Source: Fibrobacter sp. (GTDB lineage: Bacteria > Fibrobacterota > Fibrobacteria > Fibrobacterales > Fibrobacteraceae). From it: a stretch of DNA of 38,345 nt. Positions 22,957-31,244 of the stretch are shown piece by piece. Under the pieces are notes generated by a model that was not told the DNA's origin, made no database searches, and saw nothing but the letters and a program-made list of their open reading frames with translations. The translations under genes were made by a program, and so were the position numbers. Location: positions 1 through 38,345 of the forward strand of contig JAGCPF010000010.1 in assembly GCA_017642335.1 (NCBI GenBank), in the 5' to 3' direction. Position 1 is the first letter of the stretch; each line of letters opens with the position of its first letter.

Positions 22957-24174
22957 ATGCAATTCCGTCCTGTAAAAGAACAGCTTGAAATTTTGATGCG
23001 CGGCGTTACCGATATCGTGCCGCAGGATGAACTCGAAAAGAAACTCCAGAAGTCCTACGACACCGGTGTTCCCCTCCGTATCAAGATGGGCGTGGACCCG
23101 ACTGCCCCGGACGTGCACTTCGGCCACACGGTCGTGATGCGCAAGCTCCGCCAGTTCCAAGACCTCGGCCATACCGTCGTGCTCATCGTGGGCGACTACA
23201 CTGCCCAGATTGGTGACCCGAGCGGCCGCAACAAGGCCCGTCCGCGCCTCACGCACGAACAGGTGCTCGAGAACGCGAAGGAATACCAGGAACAGTTCTT
23301 CAAGGTCGTCCGCCGCGACCAGGTGGAAATCCACTACAACGGCGAATGGTTCTCTAAGCTTCCGTTCAGCAAGGTGACCGAACTCATGGGCCAGTTTACT
23401 GTGGCCCAGATGCTCGAACGCGAAGACTTCCACAACCGCTATACCGCCAACACGCCCATCAGCCTGCACGAGTTCATGTACCCGATGATGCAGGGCTACG
23501 ATTCTGTGGCCATCAATAGCGATGTGGAACTCGGCGGTACCGACCAGAAGTTCAACGTGCTTCGCGGTCGCGATCTCCAGATTTTTGAGGGCATGGAACC
23601 GCAGATCGGTCTTTTCATGCCGATCCTCCTCGGTACCGATGGCAAGGTCAAGATGTCTAAGTCCATCGGCAACTATGTGGGCCTGAACGAGCCCGCCGAC
23701 GTGATGTACCATAAGATTTACAGTCTGGCCGACAGCATTGTCGAGAACTGGTTCGAACTTTTGACGAACATCCCGCTTGCAGAAATCAAGCAGATGATGG
23801 TCGACATCGCCGCGGGCAAGATGAACCCCAACGATGCCAAGCACCGCCTTGCTATCGACATTGTGACGCAGTACTACGGGGCCGACGCCGCCGAGGCCGC
23901 CGCGCAGAAGGAACGCGAGATCCACAGCGGTAACGCCATCCCGAGCGATGCTGCCGAGTGCAGCGTGGCGGCCGGCACCTACGGTGCCCTGGACCTGCTC
24001 GTCGAAGTCAAGGCGTTTGCCAGCAAGGGCGAAGCCCGTCGCATGGTCCAGAACGGCGGCGTGAAGATTGCTGGCGAAAAACTGGCCGACCCGCAGGCGA
24101 CGTTTGAAATTAAGGGCTCTGACCAGCTGGTAATCCAGGTGGGCAAGCGCAAGTTCTTCAAGGTGAACTTCTAG
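22957..24174 (+). CDS. tyrS: Tyrosyl-tRNA synthetase
   Basis: 405 residues. Class I synthetase that charges tRNA-Tyr. The HIGH-type motif is HFGH (54-57), the class I second motif is intact as KMSKS (about 231-235), and LGGTDQKFN lies between. The C terminus from about 340 is an S4 RNA-binding domain (SKGEARRMVQNGGVKIAGEK). The HFGH form and length resemble the TyrZ-like branch. The start ATG has little Shine-Dalgarno. It leads a tight same-strand run: the PfkB gene starts 11 bp later, followed by mqnB and mqnD. Confidence 0.96.
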   Translation: MQFRPVKEQLEILMRGVTDIVPQDELEKKLQKSYDTGVPLRIKMGVDPTAPDVHFGHTVVMRKLRQFQDLGHTVVLIVGDYTAQIGDPSGRNKARPRLTHEQVLENAKEYQEQFFKVVRRDQVEIHYNGEWFSKLPFSKVTELMGQFTVAQMLEREDFHNRYTANTPISLHEFMYPMMQGYDSVAINSDVELGGTDQKFNVLRGRDLQIFEGMEPQIGLFMPILLGTDGKVKMSKSIGNYVGLNEPADVMYHKIYSLADSIVENWFELLTNIPLAEIKQMMVDIAAGKMNPNDAKHRLAIDIVTQYYGADAAEAAAQKEREIHSGNAIPSDAAECSVAAGTYGALDLLVEVKAFASKGEARRMVQNGGVKIAGEKLADPQATFEIKGSDQLVIQVGKRKFFKVNF

Positions 24175-24184
24175 GGGAATCCTT

Positions 24185-25144
24185 ATGCAGCGAGAAACGT
24201 TAATCCTTGGGTTGAATCCCGCGTGGCAGCGGCTCTTTGTCGTGGACAAGTTTACGCCGGGAACGGTGCACCGTCTGCCGAGGGCGCAGGAATTTGCGTC
24301 GGGCAAGGGGATTAACTGTGGTCGCGTGTTGCAGTGCTTGGGCGGGAATCCCGTGCTGATGCACTTCCTGGGCTCTGGAAATGGGACCCGGATATTCGAC
24401 GAGCTGTCGGCGAACGGCGTGCAGCAGGCTCCCGTGTGGATCCATGAGCCGACTCGCGTTTGTACGACCATCGTCTGCGACGGCGATACGACGGAGCTCA
24501 TCGAGCCTTCGCCGGTGCTGGCGGAAGCCGAGAACAACGATTTTATACAAACGCTCAATAACTATTGGCACACGACGCAGTGCGTCGCACTGTGCGGCTC
24601 TTTCCCGCAGTCGTTCAACGTCGACCTCATCAACTCTCTTGATTTTACTGGGAAGAGCATTTTTGTCGATGCCATAAACAATATCGACGCCTGGCTCGAA
24701 AAGGGCGTCGAGCTTCTCAAGATTAACAGCCTGGAATACAGCAAGCTGCTCGAACGCATGGGGATTCCCCAGGTCAAGTCGAGCCCGCAGTTCTGGAAGA
24801 TGACGGCAATGGCCGTGCTGGAAAGACTTCCCATCAGGAACCTCGTGATTACCGACGAAGACGCTCCCGTGCGTGCGTTCCGCTTTGTAGAAAAGAAGTT
24901 CCAGGGATTGCAGTTGCAGCCGCCCGAGATTCAGGTCCGCAACGACATTGGCGCAGGCGACTCGTTCTTTGCCGGCTGGCTCTATGCGGATGCCGAGGGA
25001 ATGGATTTCGAGGAGTGCCTTGTGAAGGCGACGGCCGTGGCCGTGGCGCGTTGCGAGGTTGACCGTCCTTGGAACCTTAACCTGGCGCGTGTCGCTGAAC
25101 TTGAGGGGCTCCTGGCTCCGACACTCGAAAAATTGGGTGACTGA
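24185..25144 (+). CDS. PfkB-family sugar kinase (1-phosphofructokinase-like)
   Basis: 319 residues. Ribokinase/PfkB fold: N-terminal LNPAWQRLFVV, the sugar-binding GKGINCGRVLQCLGG, and the ATP/anion-hole motif GAGDSFFAGW near residue 256 with the catalytic Asp. The LNPA and GKGIN motifs place it with phosphosugar kinases such as 1-phosphofructokinase or tagatose-6-phosphate kinase, but the substrate cannot be fixed, and no PTS or sugar operon is adjacent. It starts 11 bp after tyrS and its stop overlaps the mqnB start by one base (TGATG), so it is probably translated with mqnB. Confidence 0.85.
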   Translation: MQRETLILGLNPAWQRLFVVDKFTPGTVHRLPRAQEFASGKGINCGRVLQCLGGNPVLMHFLGSGNGTRIFDELSANGVQQAPVWIHEPTRVCTTIVCDGDTTELIEPSPVLAEAENNDFIQTLNNYWHTTQCVALCGSFPQSFNVDLINSLDFTGKSIFVDAINNIDAWLEKGVELLKINSLEYSKLLERMGIPQVKSSPQFWKMTAMAVLERLPIRNLVITDEDAPVRAFRFVEKKFQGLQLQPPEIQVRNDIGAGDSFFAGWLYADAEGMDFEECLVKATAVAVARCEVDRPWNLNLARVAELEGLLAPTLEKLGD

Positions 25145-25803
25145 TGAATTCCGTGCTTGTGGCTGTCCCTTCGACGAAGGAAATGTCGCTCTTGCACTCT
25201 CGGTCCGTGAATTCGGACGGGCTTGACCTCGGTATTATTGAATGTGAACGTTACGACATGGCCGTCTGCGGTGTCGGCATGTTGGATTTTGCAGTGAACC
25301 TGTCCGGGATTTTAGCGAACCGTAAATATGCATGCGTGCTTCAGGTTGGCATCTGCGGCGCCTATCCGGGGAGCGGGCTTGCCGTTGGCGATGTTGTCCG
25401 TGTCCGCTCCGAGGTCGTGGGCGATATGGGTGTCCAGGAGTCCGACGGTTCCTTTACGCATTGGTCGAAGATGGTGGAGGGGGCTGCCGGCTACGCCGCG
25501 AACGGCTGTGGCGAAAATGCAGGAATCCTTCCGGAACCTTTGCGTTGGTTGCGTTCTGTCGCTGGGCTGACCGTCAATTGCTGTGCCGGCACTGCGAGTT
25601 TGTCCCTCGACCGGCAGGCCCGGTTCGGTGTTGACGTAGAAAGCATGGAGGGTGCCGCGCTCTTTGCCGTGTGTCGGCGTTTTTGCATTCCGGGCTTTGA
25701 ATTCCGCGCCGTGAGCAACATCGTGACTGACCGTGACCCCTCCACTTGGCGCATCCCCGAAGCCATGGCCGCCCTCAAAAGGGAGGTGCTGGATAAGCTG
25801 TGA
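25144..25803 (+). CDS. mqnB: Futalosine hydrolase
   Basis: 219 residues. A nucleoside-phosphorylase-fold hydrolase that releases hypoxanthine from futalosine in the alternative menaquinone pathway. Signatures: LQVGICGAYPGSGLAVGDVV (substrate pocket), VESMEGAALFAV (the Met-Glu that grips ribose in this superfamily) and RAVSNIVTDRDPSTWRI with the catalytic Asp, followed by PEAMAAL. The SNIVTDRDPSTW ending separates it from MTA/SAH nucleosidase. The start overlaps the kinase stop. mqnD follows on the same strand, which supports the assignment. Confidence 0.88.
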   Translation: MNSVLVAVPSTKEMSLLHSRSVNSDGLDLGIIECERYDMAVCGVGMLDFAVNLSGILANRKYACVLQVGICGAYPGSGLAVGDVVRVRSEVVGDMGVQESDGSFTHWSKMVEGAAGYAANGCGENAGILPEPLRWLRSVAGLTVNCCAGTASLSLDRQARFGVDVESMEGAALFAVCRRFCIPGFEFRAVSNIVTDRDPSTWRIPEAMAALKREVLDKL

Positions 25804-25835
25804 GGCTCAAGCAATGAGCTGTCAAGTGTCTGCCG

Positions 25836-25870
25836 GAGATTGCTTCAGGGCTTCGCCCTTCGCAATGACA
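25836..25870. repeat. Second copy of the GAGATTGCTTC...TCGCAATGACAA repeat
   Basis: Shares its ends with the 7853-7880 element but has a different middle, containing AGGGC/GCCCT. The mqnB-mqnD spacer is largely built from such repeat DNA. Confidence 0.6.
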
Positions 25871-25881
25871 ACTTTTACCTC

Positions 25882-25909
25882 TCTCGTCTCTCGTCTCTCG
25901 TCTCTCGTC
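25882..25909. repeat. Tandem heptamer TCTCGTC x4
   Basis: Four exact copies of TCTCGTC directly follow the palindromic repeat. The reverse complement GACGAGA occurs in the hairpin after purE. Copy number is likely to vary between strains. Confidence 0.8.
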
Positions 25910-25981
25910 TATATCCCCAACCACTTCCTACTTCCTACCACCTCAAACCTCAAAGGGCCGCAGGCCCGACCTCATTCCTCT

Positions 25982-26782
25982 ATGCGCCTTTCCCTCGGTA
26001 TTTCCACCTGTCCCAATGACACCTACATCTATGAGGCCCTTATTGCCGGCCTTGAGAATTCCCCTTTCGAGTGGGAGGTTCACTATGCGGATGTCCAGAC
26101 TTTGAACGAAATGGTCCGACAAGGGGTGCTGGACGTGGCTAAGGTGAGCGCCCAGGTTTTTCCCAAAATTGAGTGTGATTACCGTCACATGCAGTGCGGT
26201 GGAGCTATCGGGTACGGCTGTGGCCCGTTGCTGCTTTCGTCTGCTGCGGAATCGTTCAACCCGGGGGCCCCGACGACGCTTCCCGGCGCCGACACGACGG
26301 CGGCTCTCCTGTTCAAGTTCTGGTACGAGCGCGAAATAGGGGGCGATCCTTCGGTGCGCTACGCGTTGTTCAATGAGGTGTACCAGTCCTTGCGGGAGGG
26401 AAAGTCTGCCCAGGGGGTTGTCATTCACGAACACCGGTTTACCTGGAAACGGGACGGATTGCATCTCCTTGCCGATTTGGGCGCCTATTGGGAAGACAAG
26501 ACGAATTCGCCTATTCCGCTGGGAATTTCGGTTATTCGGCGTCGTTTTTCGGAGGAAATTGTTCACGAGGTGGAGTCGGAAATTCGCAGAAGCATTGCTG
26601 TCGCGAGGGAAAGGAAGGATTTGGTGACTCCTTTTATCGAGCGACTGGCGCAAATTGAAGACCGAAAAGTTATCGAAGACCACATCAAAATGTTCGTGAA
26701 TGACTTCTCTGAAAATGTCGGAGAAAGGGGGACTATTGCATTACGGCGTCTTTGGCAAGTGGCCGTCGGAAAAAAAGCGTGA
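25982..26782 (+). CDS. mqnD: 1,4-dihydroxy-6-naphthoate synthase
   Basis: 266 residues from the ATG at 25982. The longer open frame to 25733 would run through repeat DNA and the end of mqnB, so it is rejected. MqnD converts cyclic dehypoxanthine futalosine to 1,4-dihydroxy-6-naphthoate. Signatures: SLGISTCPNDTYIYEAL at the N terminus, DVQTLNEMVRQG, DVAKVSAQVFP, the GYGCGPLLLS loop and VVIHEHRFTW with the His region of the active site. With mqnB it shows a futalosine route to menaquinone. No clear Shine-Dalgarno. Confidence 0.93.
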   Translation: MRLSLGISTCPNDTYIYEALIAGLENSPFEWEVHYADVQTLNEMVRQGVLDVAKVSAQVFPKIECDYRHMQCGGAIGYGCGPLLLSSAAESFNPGAPTTLPGADTTAALLFKFWYEREIGGDPSVRYALFNEVYQSLREGKSAQGVVIHEHRFTWKRDGLHLLADLGAYWEDKTNSPIPLGISVIRRRFSEEIVHEVESEIRRSIAVARERKDLVTPFIERLAQIEDRKVIEDHIKMFVNDFSENVGERGTIALRRLWQVAVGKKA

Positions 26783-26913
26783 TTTTTACCCCTTTTTTTC
26801 GGCATTTTTGTGTAATAATATATAAACGTAAAATTCATTTTACAAAACAGCGAATTTTTGAAAAAAACTTTAATTATTTTCACATACAGCATCTTTTTTC
26901 CGGGAGTTTGCTT

Positions 26914-27111
26914 ATGAGTTTAGTCAATGATCTCGATCAGAAAGTCGAAAACTTCAAACGCGAGTTCGAGAAGTTCGAACGCGGTAACAAGTCTGCTGGC
27001 ACGCGTGCCCGCAAGGTCTTGCAGGATATCAAGAAGACATGCCAGGACATTCGTGTTCTGATCCAGGGAGCAAAAAAGGAGGAAGCGAAGTCCGATTCTT
27101 CCGAAAATTGA
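26914..27111 (+). CDS. Histone H1-like nucleoid protein
   Basis: 65 residues from the ATG at 26914, with GGGAG upstream; an earlier in-frame start would add low-complexity leader and is rejected. The core FKREFEKFERGNKSAGTRAR followed by KVLQDIKKTCQDIRVLIQ matches the small Hc1/histone-H1-like proteins of Bacteroidetes and Chlamydiae, where GNKxAGxRAR is conserved. These basic helical proteins bind DNA non-specifically. It is short, with a modest Lys/Arg content and an acidic C-terminal tail. A hairpin with a T run follows at 27137-27169. Confidence 0.8.
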   Translation: MSLVNDLDQKVENFKREFEKFERGNKSAGTRARKVLQDIKKTCQDIRVLIQGAKKEEAKSDSSEN

Positions 27112-27136
27112 CTTTTTCCTTGAAAAATGGCAAATG

Positions 27137-27169
27137 ACACTTTTTTTTTACGCTAAAAAAAGGTGTTTT
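27137..27169 (+). terminator. A/T-stem terminator after the H1-like gene
   Basis: ACAC plus a T run (27137-27148) pairs with an A run plus GGTGT (27154-27165), 12 bp with one G-U, then TTTCT. The stem is unusually A/T-rich. Confidence 0.55.
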
Positions 27170-27182
27170 CTACAAAAAGTGT

Positions 27183-27211
27183 TTGACTATTGCCGTTTGT
27201 AAAGGTATATT
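27183..27211 (+). promoter_or_regulatory. Predicted promoter of the envelope cluster
   Basis: TTGACT (27183-27188), 17 bp, TATATT (27206-27211), giving a leader of about 80 bases before the ATG at 27297. It is one of the strongest matches in the window and heads the 27.3-38.2 kb cluster. Confidence 0.7.
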
Positions 27212-27296
27212 CCATTCGGGTTTTGTTTACCCCAATGGGCAAAACAAGAGAATATGAATTTTTTTATGTGTTCTATGATTGGAGAAACGTAGCAGT

Positions 27297-28814
27297 ATGA
27301 CCCTAAAGAAACTGGTCCTAATTACCGCTGGGGCTTTGCTTCTTTCCGGAACCGCCATGGCAAGGAATATCAACGTGCCGGGCGATTACGCTAAGATCGC
27401 AGATGCTCTTGGAAATGCGGATGCCGGGGATACCATCCTTGTCAAACGCGGAACTTATAACGAAAACATCACCTTGATCATGGGTGTTGTGCTCAAGGGC
27501 GAGGATCCGCTCACTACCATCATCGATGGTGGCCGCCGTGGTCCGACCGTCATGGGTACTTCGGGTGCCGAAATGTCTCACTTCACGGTGAAGAACGGTA
27601 TCGAAGGTATTCTTTGCGAAAACGCCGCCCCCTACATCCACCACTGCTATGTGTTGGACAACAAGGCTACGGGTATTGGCGCCTTCATTTCGCTGCCCTG
27701 GCTTCGCAACAACGTGGTGTACGGCAACCGCTGGTCCGGCATTCTCGCATGGGGTGCTAAGTCGCTGGATGCCTACATTGAACACAACGTTGTTCTCCGC
27801 AACGGCTACTCTGGCCTTGCGCTGAAGGGCCCGACGAACGTGGTTGCTCGTAACAACATCTTCATGGAGAACCACTACTACGGTGTGTTCGCCGACCCGG
27901 CCGCCGGCCAGACGAAGGTGGAGTACAACAACATCTACAAGAACTACTATCCGTTCAACCAGTACATCAAGGTGAACCGCACGAACGTTTCGCTCGACCC
28001 GAAGTTCATCAACCACTCGCTGTCGAAGCCGAACTTCTACTGCCAGTCCACCTCGCCGATGCTCAAGCGCGGCAAGGGCAAGGCTGACATTGGCCTCACC
28101 GCTGCTGAAGTGGCCAAGGACGAAGAACAAGTCGAAGAGACTCGTAATCCGGATACGGATGCCGACGGTCTTTGCGATCCGTGGGTCTCTGAAGAAGGCG
28201 TCTCTGACAAGTACGCTTCCGTTTGCACCGGCCTGGATAACTGCCCGGAAGAAGCCGAAGACTTCGATGGTTACCAGGACGACGATGGCTGCCCGGATGC
28301 TGACAACGACCGCGACGGTCTTTGCGATCCGTGGGTCGAAGCCAAGGGTATGCTCTCCAACTTCGCTCACGTCTGTAAGGGTGTTGACCTCTGCCCGGAA
28401 CAGGCTGAATCCCAGAACGGCTACAAGGACGAAGATGGTTGCCCGGACGAAGTTCCGCAGCCGCCTAAGAAAGTGTTCGTCCTCGAAGGTGTGAACTTTG
28501 AATCTGGCAAGGCTACCATCACTCAGGACTCTTACGTGTCCCTGATGAAGGTTGTCGATATCATGGAAACCTTTGCCGAAACGACATTCGAAATTGTCGG
28601 CCACACGGATAACGTGGGTATCAAGGAAAAGAACATGCAGCTCTCCGCTGACCGCGCTGCTGCCGTGAAGAACTTCCTTGTTGAGAAAGGTATCGATGAG
28701 AGCCGTATGACTACGAGTGGCAAGGGTGATACCCAGCCGGTCGCTTCCAATAAAACCCCTGAAGGGCGTGCGCAGAATCGTCGTATCGAATTCACCCGCA
28801 CGGACATTAAGTAA
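27297..28814 (+). CDS. Beta-helix / thrombospondin type 3 / OmpA peptidoglycan-binding protein
   Basis: 505 residues from the ATG at 27297 (GGAGAA upstream; an in-frame TTG at 27279 is less likely). Signal peptide ends TAMA. Domains in order: a right-handed parallel beta-helix of the pectate-lyase/NosD type (about 24-250; repeated NNVVYGNRWSGI, EHNVVLRNGYSG, ARNNIFMENHYYG); two thrombospondin type 3 calcium-binding stretches (about 285-380; DTDADGLCDPWV, DNDRDGLCDPWV, NCPEEAED, DDDGCPD); and an OmpA C-terminal domain (about 395-505; FEIVGHTDNVG, ...LSADRAAAVKNFL, GRAQNRRIEF). The last anchors it to peptidoglycan. Usual OmpA-like proteins have a barrel instead of a beta-helix. The next gene starts 11 bp later. 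Codon bias suggests very high expression. Confidence 0.9.
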   Translation: MTLKKLVLITAGALLLSGTAMARNINVPGDYAKIADALGNADAGDTILVKRGTYNENITLIMGVVLKGEDPLTTIIDGGRRGPTVMGTSGAEMSHFTVKNGIEGILCENAAPYIHHCYVLDNKATGIGAFISLPWLRNNVVYGNRWSGILAWGAKSLDAYIEHNVVLRNGYSGLALKGPTNVVARNNIFMENHYYGVFADPAAGQTKVEYNNIYKNYYPFNQYIKVNRTNVSLDPKFINHSLSKPNFYCQSTSPMLKRGKGKADIGLTAAEVAKDEEQVEETRNPDTDADGLCDPWVSEEGVSDKYASVCTGLDNCPEEAEDFDGYQDDDGCPDADNDRDGLCDPWVEAKGMLSNFAHVCKGVDLCPEQAESQNGYKDEDGCPDEVPQPPKKVFVLEGVNFESGKATITQDSYVSLMKVVDIMETFAETTFEIVGHTDNVGIKEKNMQLSADRAAAVKNFLVEKGIDESRMTTSGKGDTQPVASNKTPEGRAQNRRIEFTRTDIK

Positions 28815-28825
28815 AGGAGTAGGTG

Positions 28826-31195
28826 ATGATGCATACTAGTTTCATCAAAAAAGCAACAGTCTTTGGACTCGCTTTGGCCAGCACTTCTTTGTTCGCCGAG
28901 GCAACCTACTCTCCGCACAAGTACCAGCAGAACGACTGGTTTGCTGAATTCGGTGGTAACACTGCCATGTACGTGAACCCGGCTGGTATTTCTGAAACGG
29001 ATCAGTTTGAATTGAGCTTTGGCTTCTTCAGTTCCATTAGTGGCGAAGCTAGCCAGGAATACGTCAGCTTTACCTATCCTGTCGACTACAAGCACACGTG
29101 GGGATTCTCCTTCTTCGAAAACGGTGCTTCCATCGATGGTGGTAAGTCCTATACCGAAAACGCATTCATGTTGGGTTATGCATACAACTTAATCCACTGC
29201 ATCGCTTTGGGTATCGACATCTCGGTTTTGCAGATCAACCAGTTCGAAGAGAACAAGCACATCTCCCTGGGCGCTGACATCGGCCTTAACTGGAATCCGA
29301 TGGCGAACTCCAGGTTCGGCTACCTGTTGGTCGGCGTTGCCTTGCAGAACATTGTTCAGCCGGGCATCAGCACCGAGGAAGGCTCTGGTTCCTATTCGTT
29401 CGTCGTGCCGGGCTTCTTCGGCAGCGATCGTGACGATGCATACAACATTCCTTCCAACTTGAACTTCTCCTTGTTCTATCGTGGTCTTAACCGCGCTTTG
29501 GAAATCAAGGCTGAACTTTCTATCATCGACATGTTCCACTCCGACAGCGAGGGTGGCGACGGCATGAACCTCGAAGAAAGCTTCACGATCACTTACTTCC
29601 TTTCTCCGCACCTTGGTGTCCGCCTCCGCTTCACGAAGGAAGGTTACCCGGTTGCCGGTGCAACGGTTAACGTCAAGGACGTGAGCATCTTCCGTTACCT
29701 CGCTCTTGACCTCGAAATGTCTCACGATGACCTCTACGCCAAGAAGAACCGTGGCTTCATCTGGGCTGTCAAGCTCACCAGCCGCTTCGGTGACACTCGC
29801 GAAGAGAAGATCGGTGAAGAACGTTATCGTCGCCTGAAGATCGAACCTGAAAACGACTACCGCGCTGCTATGCGCCTGTACTTGAACCGTCAGTTCCTCG
29901 AAGCTGCTTATGCCTTCGGTAAGGTCCAGACCAAGTACCCCGCATTCCACTTGGTTGACCAGGCTGCGTTCTACAAGGCAAAGTCCTTCGAAAACCTCCG
30001 TATGCACAAGGCTGCTAAGGCCGTGTACGAAGACGCTATCAAGCGCTATCCGCAGAGCGACCAGCGCGCCAAGTATCACTTCCAGTTGATGAACATCGAC
30101 TATAAGGAAGGCAAGTTCACTGAAGCTATGGCCAAGTACCAGAACATCGCTCAGAAGTTCGGTGAAAGCGACGTGAAGGCTGACGCTGACTACGTTGCCG
30201 GCCAGATCAAGTTTGAACAGGGCCTCTACCAGGAAGCTGTCGACCTGCTCGCCGCCATCCTTCCGGGTAACGCCAACTACTTCTACGCCCGTTATACCAT
30301 GGGTATCGCCTACAGCCGTATGGGCAAGTGGGACGAAGCCGAAAACTGCTTCCGCGACATTACGGAACAGCCGGTTTCCAACCAGTCCGAACGCGACCTG
30401 CAGGATGCCGCCAAGGTGAAGCTCGGTCACATCTACTTCTCTGGTGAGAAGCCGGACATTGCCCAGGCTGCTCAGATGTACGGTCAGGTGCAGGCTGGTT
30501 CCCCGGTGTATGACGAAGCTATGCTCGGTATAGCATGGTCCTTCCTCAAGGTTAACAAGCCGAACGAAGCCATGAAGCCGGCTCAGTGGATTATCAGCAA
30601 CCTCCCGGAATCCTTCCTGGTTTCCGAAGCCTACTTGGTGATTGGTTACTGCCACTTCATGAAGAAGGATTACAGCAACGCAGCTAAGGCCCTTGAACAG
30701 GCTGAAAAGCGCACCGAACAGCCGGTCGTGACTGTCGCCGCCCGCGATAGCGCCCGCCAGGCTTACGATGCGATGCAGGACGAATTTGACTCCGTGCAGG
30801 TCAAGGCTTTGGATCTCGCTCGTCAGCTCCCCACGCCTCGTGTGGAGAAGAAGCGTGAAGCTCTGCGTCCGTCCTTCGACAAGGCAAACAAGACAATTGA
30901 AGATTATGCAGCATTTACCCAGAAATCCATTCAGAGTGACCGCTTCGAGTCCAACCGTAAGCGTATCTTGGACGACGCTGGCTTTACCTTGGCAACTGTG
31001 AAGACCAAGATGAGCCAGGGTGGTGCCTCCTCTGAAGCTGCTCAGGAACTCGAATCGTTGGAAGACGATCTTGACATGGGCGGTGACGATATGGGTGGCT
31101 CGTCGGATGCAGGCAGCAGCGAAGCTCCTGCTGGTGACAGCGACGCTGGCGGTTCTTCTGATGAACTCGGCGATGACCTCGGAGACGACTTCTAG
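28826..31195 (+). CDS. Outer-membrane barrel plus TPR protein
   Basis: 789 residues, ATG 28826 (AAAGGAG 7 bp upstream; GTG 28823 and ATG 28829 are alternatives). Signal peptide ends SLFA. Residues of about 25-320 resemble a PorV/FadL-like barrel (GGNTAMYVNPAGISE, FELSFGFFSS, FLSPHLGVRLRF). From about 345 to 640 there are TPR repeats (YRAAMRLYLNRQFLEAAYAF, AKAVYEDAIKRYPQSDQRAK, AMAKYQNIAQKFGESDVKAD, YSNAAKALEQAEKRT). The C terminus is acidic Gly/Ser/Asp-rich. It probably anchors a periplasmic complex with the giant TPR protein encoded next. Strong codon bias. Confidence 0.82.
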   Translation: MMHTSFIKKATVFGLALASTSLFAEATYSPHKYQQNDWFAEFGGNTAMYVNPAGISETDQFELSFGFFSSISGEASQEYVSFTYPVDYKHTWGFSFFENGASIDGGKSYTENAFMLGYAYNLIHCIALGIDISVLQINQFEENKHISLGADIGLNWNPMANSRFGYLLVGVALQNIVQPGISTEEGSGSYSFVVPGFFGSDRDDAYNIPSNLNFSLFYRGLNRALEIKAELSIIDMFHSDSEGGDGMNLEESFTITYFLSPHLGVRLRFTKEGYPVAGATVNVKDVSIFRYLALDLEMSHDDLYAKKNRGFIWAVKLTSRFGDTREEKIGEERYRRLKIEPENDYRAAMRLYLNRQFLEAAYAFGKVQTKYPAFHLVDQAAFYKAKSFENLRMHKAAKAVYEDAIKRYPQSDQRAKYHFQLMNIDYKEGKFTEAMAKYQNIAQKFGESDVKADADYVAGQIKFEQGLYQEAVDLLAAILPGNANYFYARYTMGIAYSRMGKWDEAENCFRDITEQPVSNQSERDLQDAAKVKLGHIYFSGEKPDIAQAAQMYGQVQAGSPVYDEAMLGIAWSFLKVNKPNEAMKPAQWIISNLPESFLVSEAYLVIGYCHFMKKDYSNAAKALEQAEKRTEQPVVTVAARDSARQAYDAMQDEFDSVQVKALDLARQLPTPRVEKKREALRPSFDKANKTIEDYAAFTQKSIQSDRFESNRKRILDDAGFTLATVKTKMSQGGASSEAAQELESLEDDLDMGGDDMGGSSDAGSSEAPAGDSDAGGSSDELGDDLGDDF

Positions 31196-31200
31196 TCTTC

Positions 31201-31217
31201 GGGGTTTTCCCCTTTTT
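31201..31217 (+). terminator. Short hairpin GGGG-TTTT-CCCC plus T run
   Basis: A 4-bp stem followed by TTTTT lies between two cluster genes. It is too weak to stop all transcription; it may set the ratio of the two products. Confidence 0.4.
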
Positions 31218-31244
31218 AAAGAAATAATAGGTGGATAGATAACA

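Noticed and set aside
22945..24558. 537-codon minus-strand frame opposite tyrS
   Set aside because: tyrS is unmistakable on the plus strand; the opposite frame is a GC-bias artefact.
25882..25909. CRISPR-like array
   Set aside because: The 7-bp units are contiguous with no spacers and no cas genes nearby.
25733..25981. N-terminal extension of mqnD
   Set aside because: The extension overlaps mqnB and consists of repeat DNA; the family starts at MRLSLGISTCPND.
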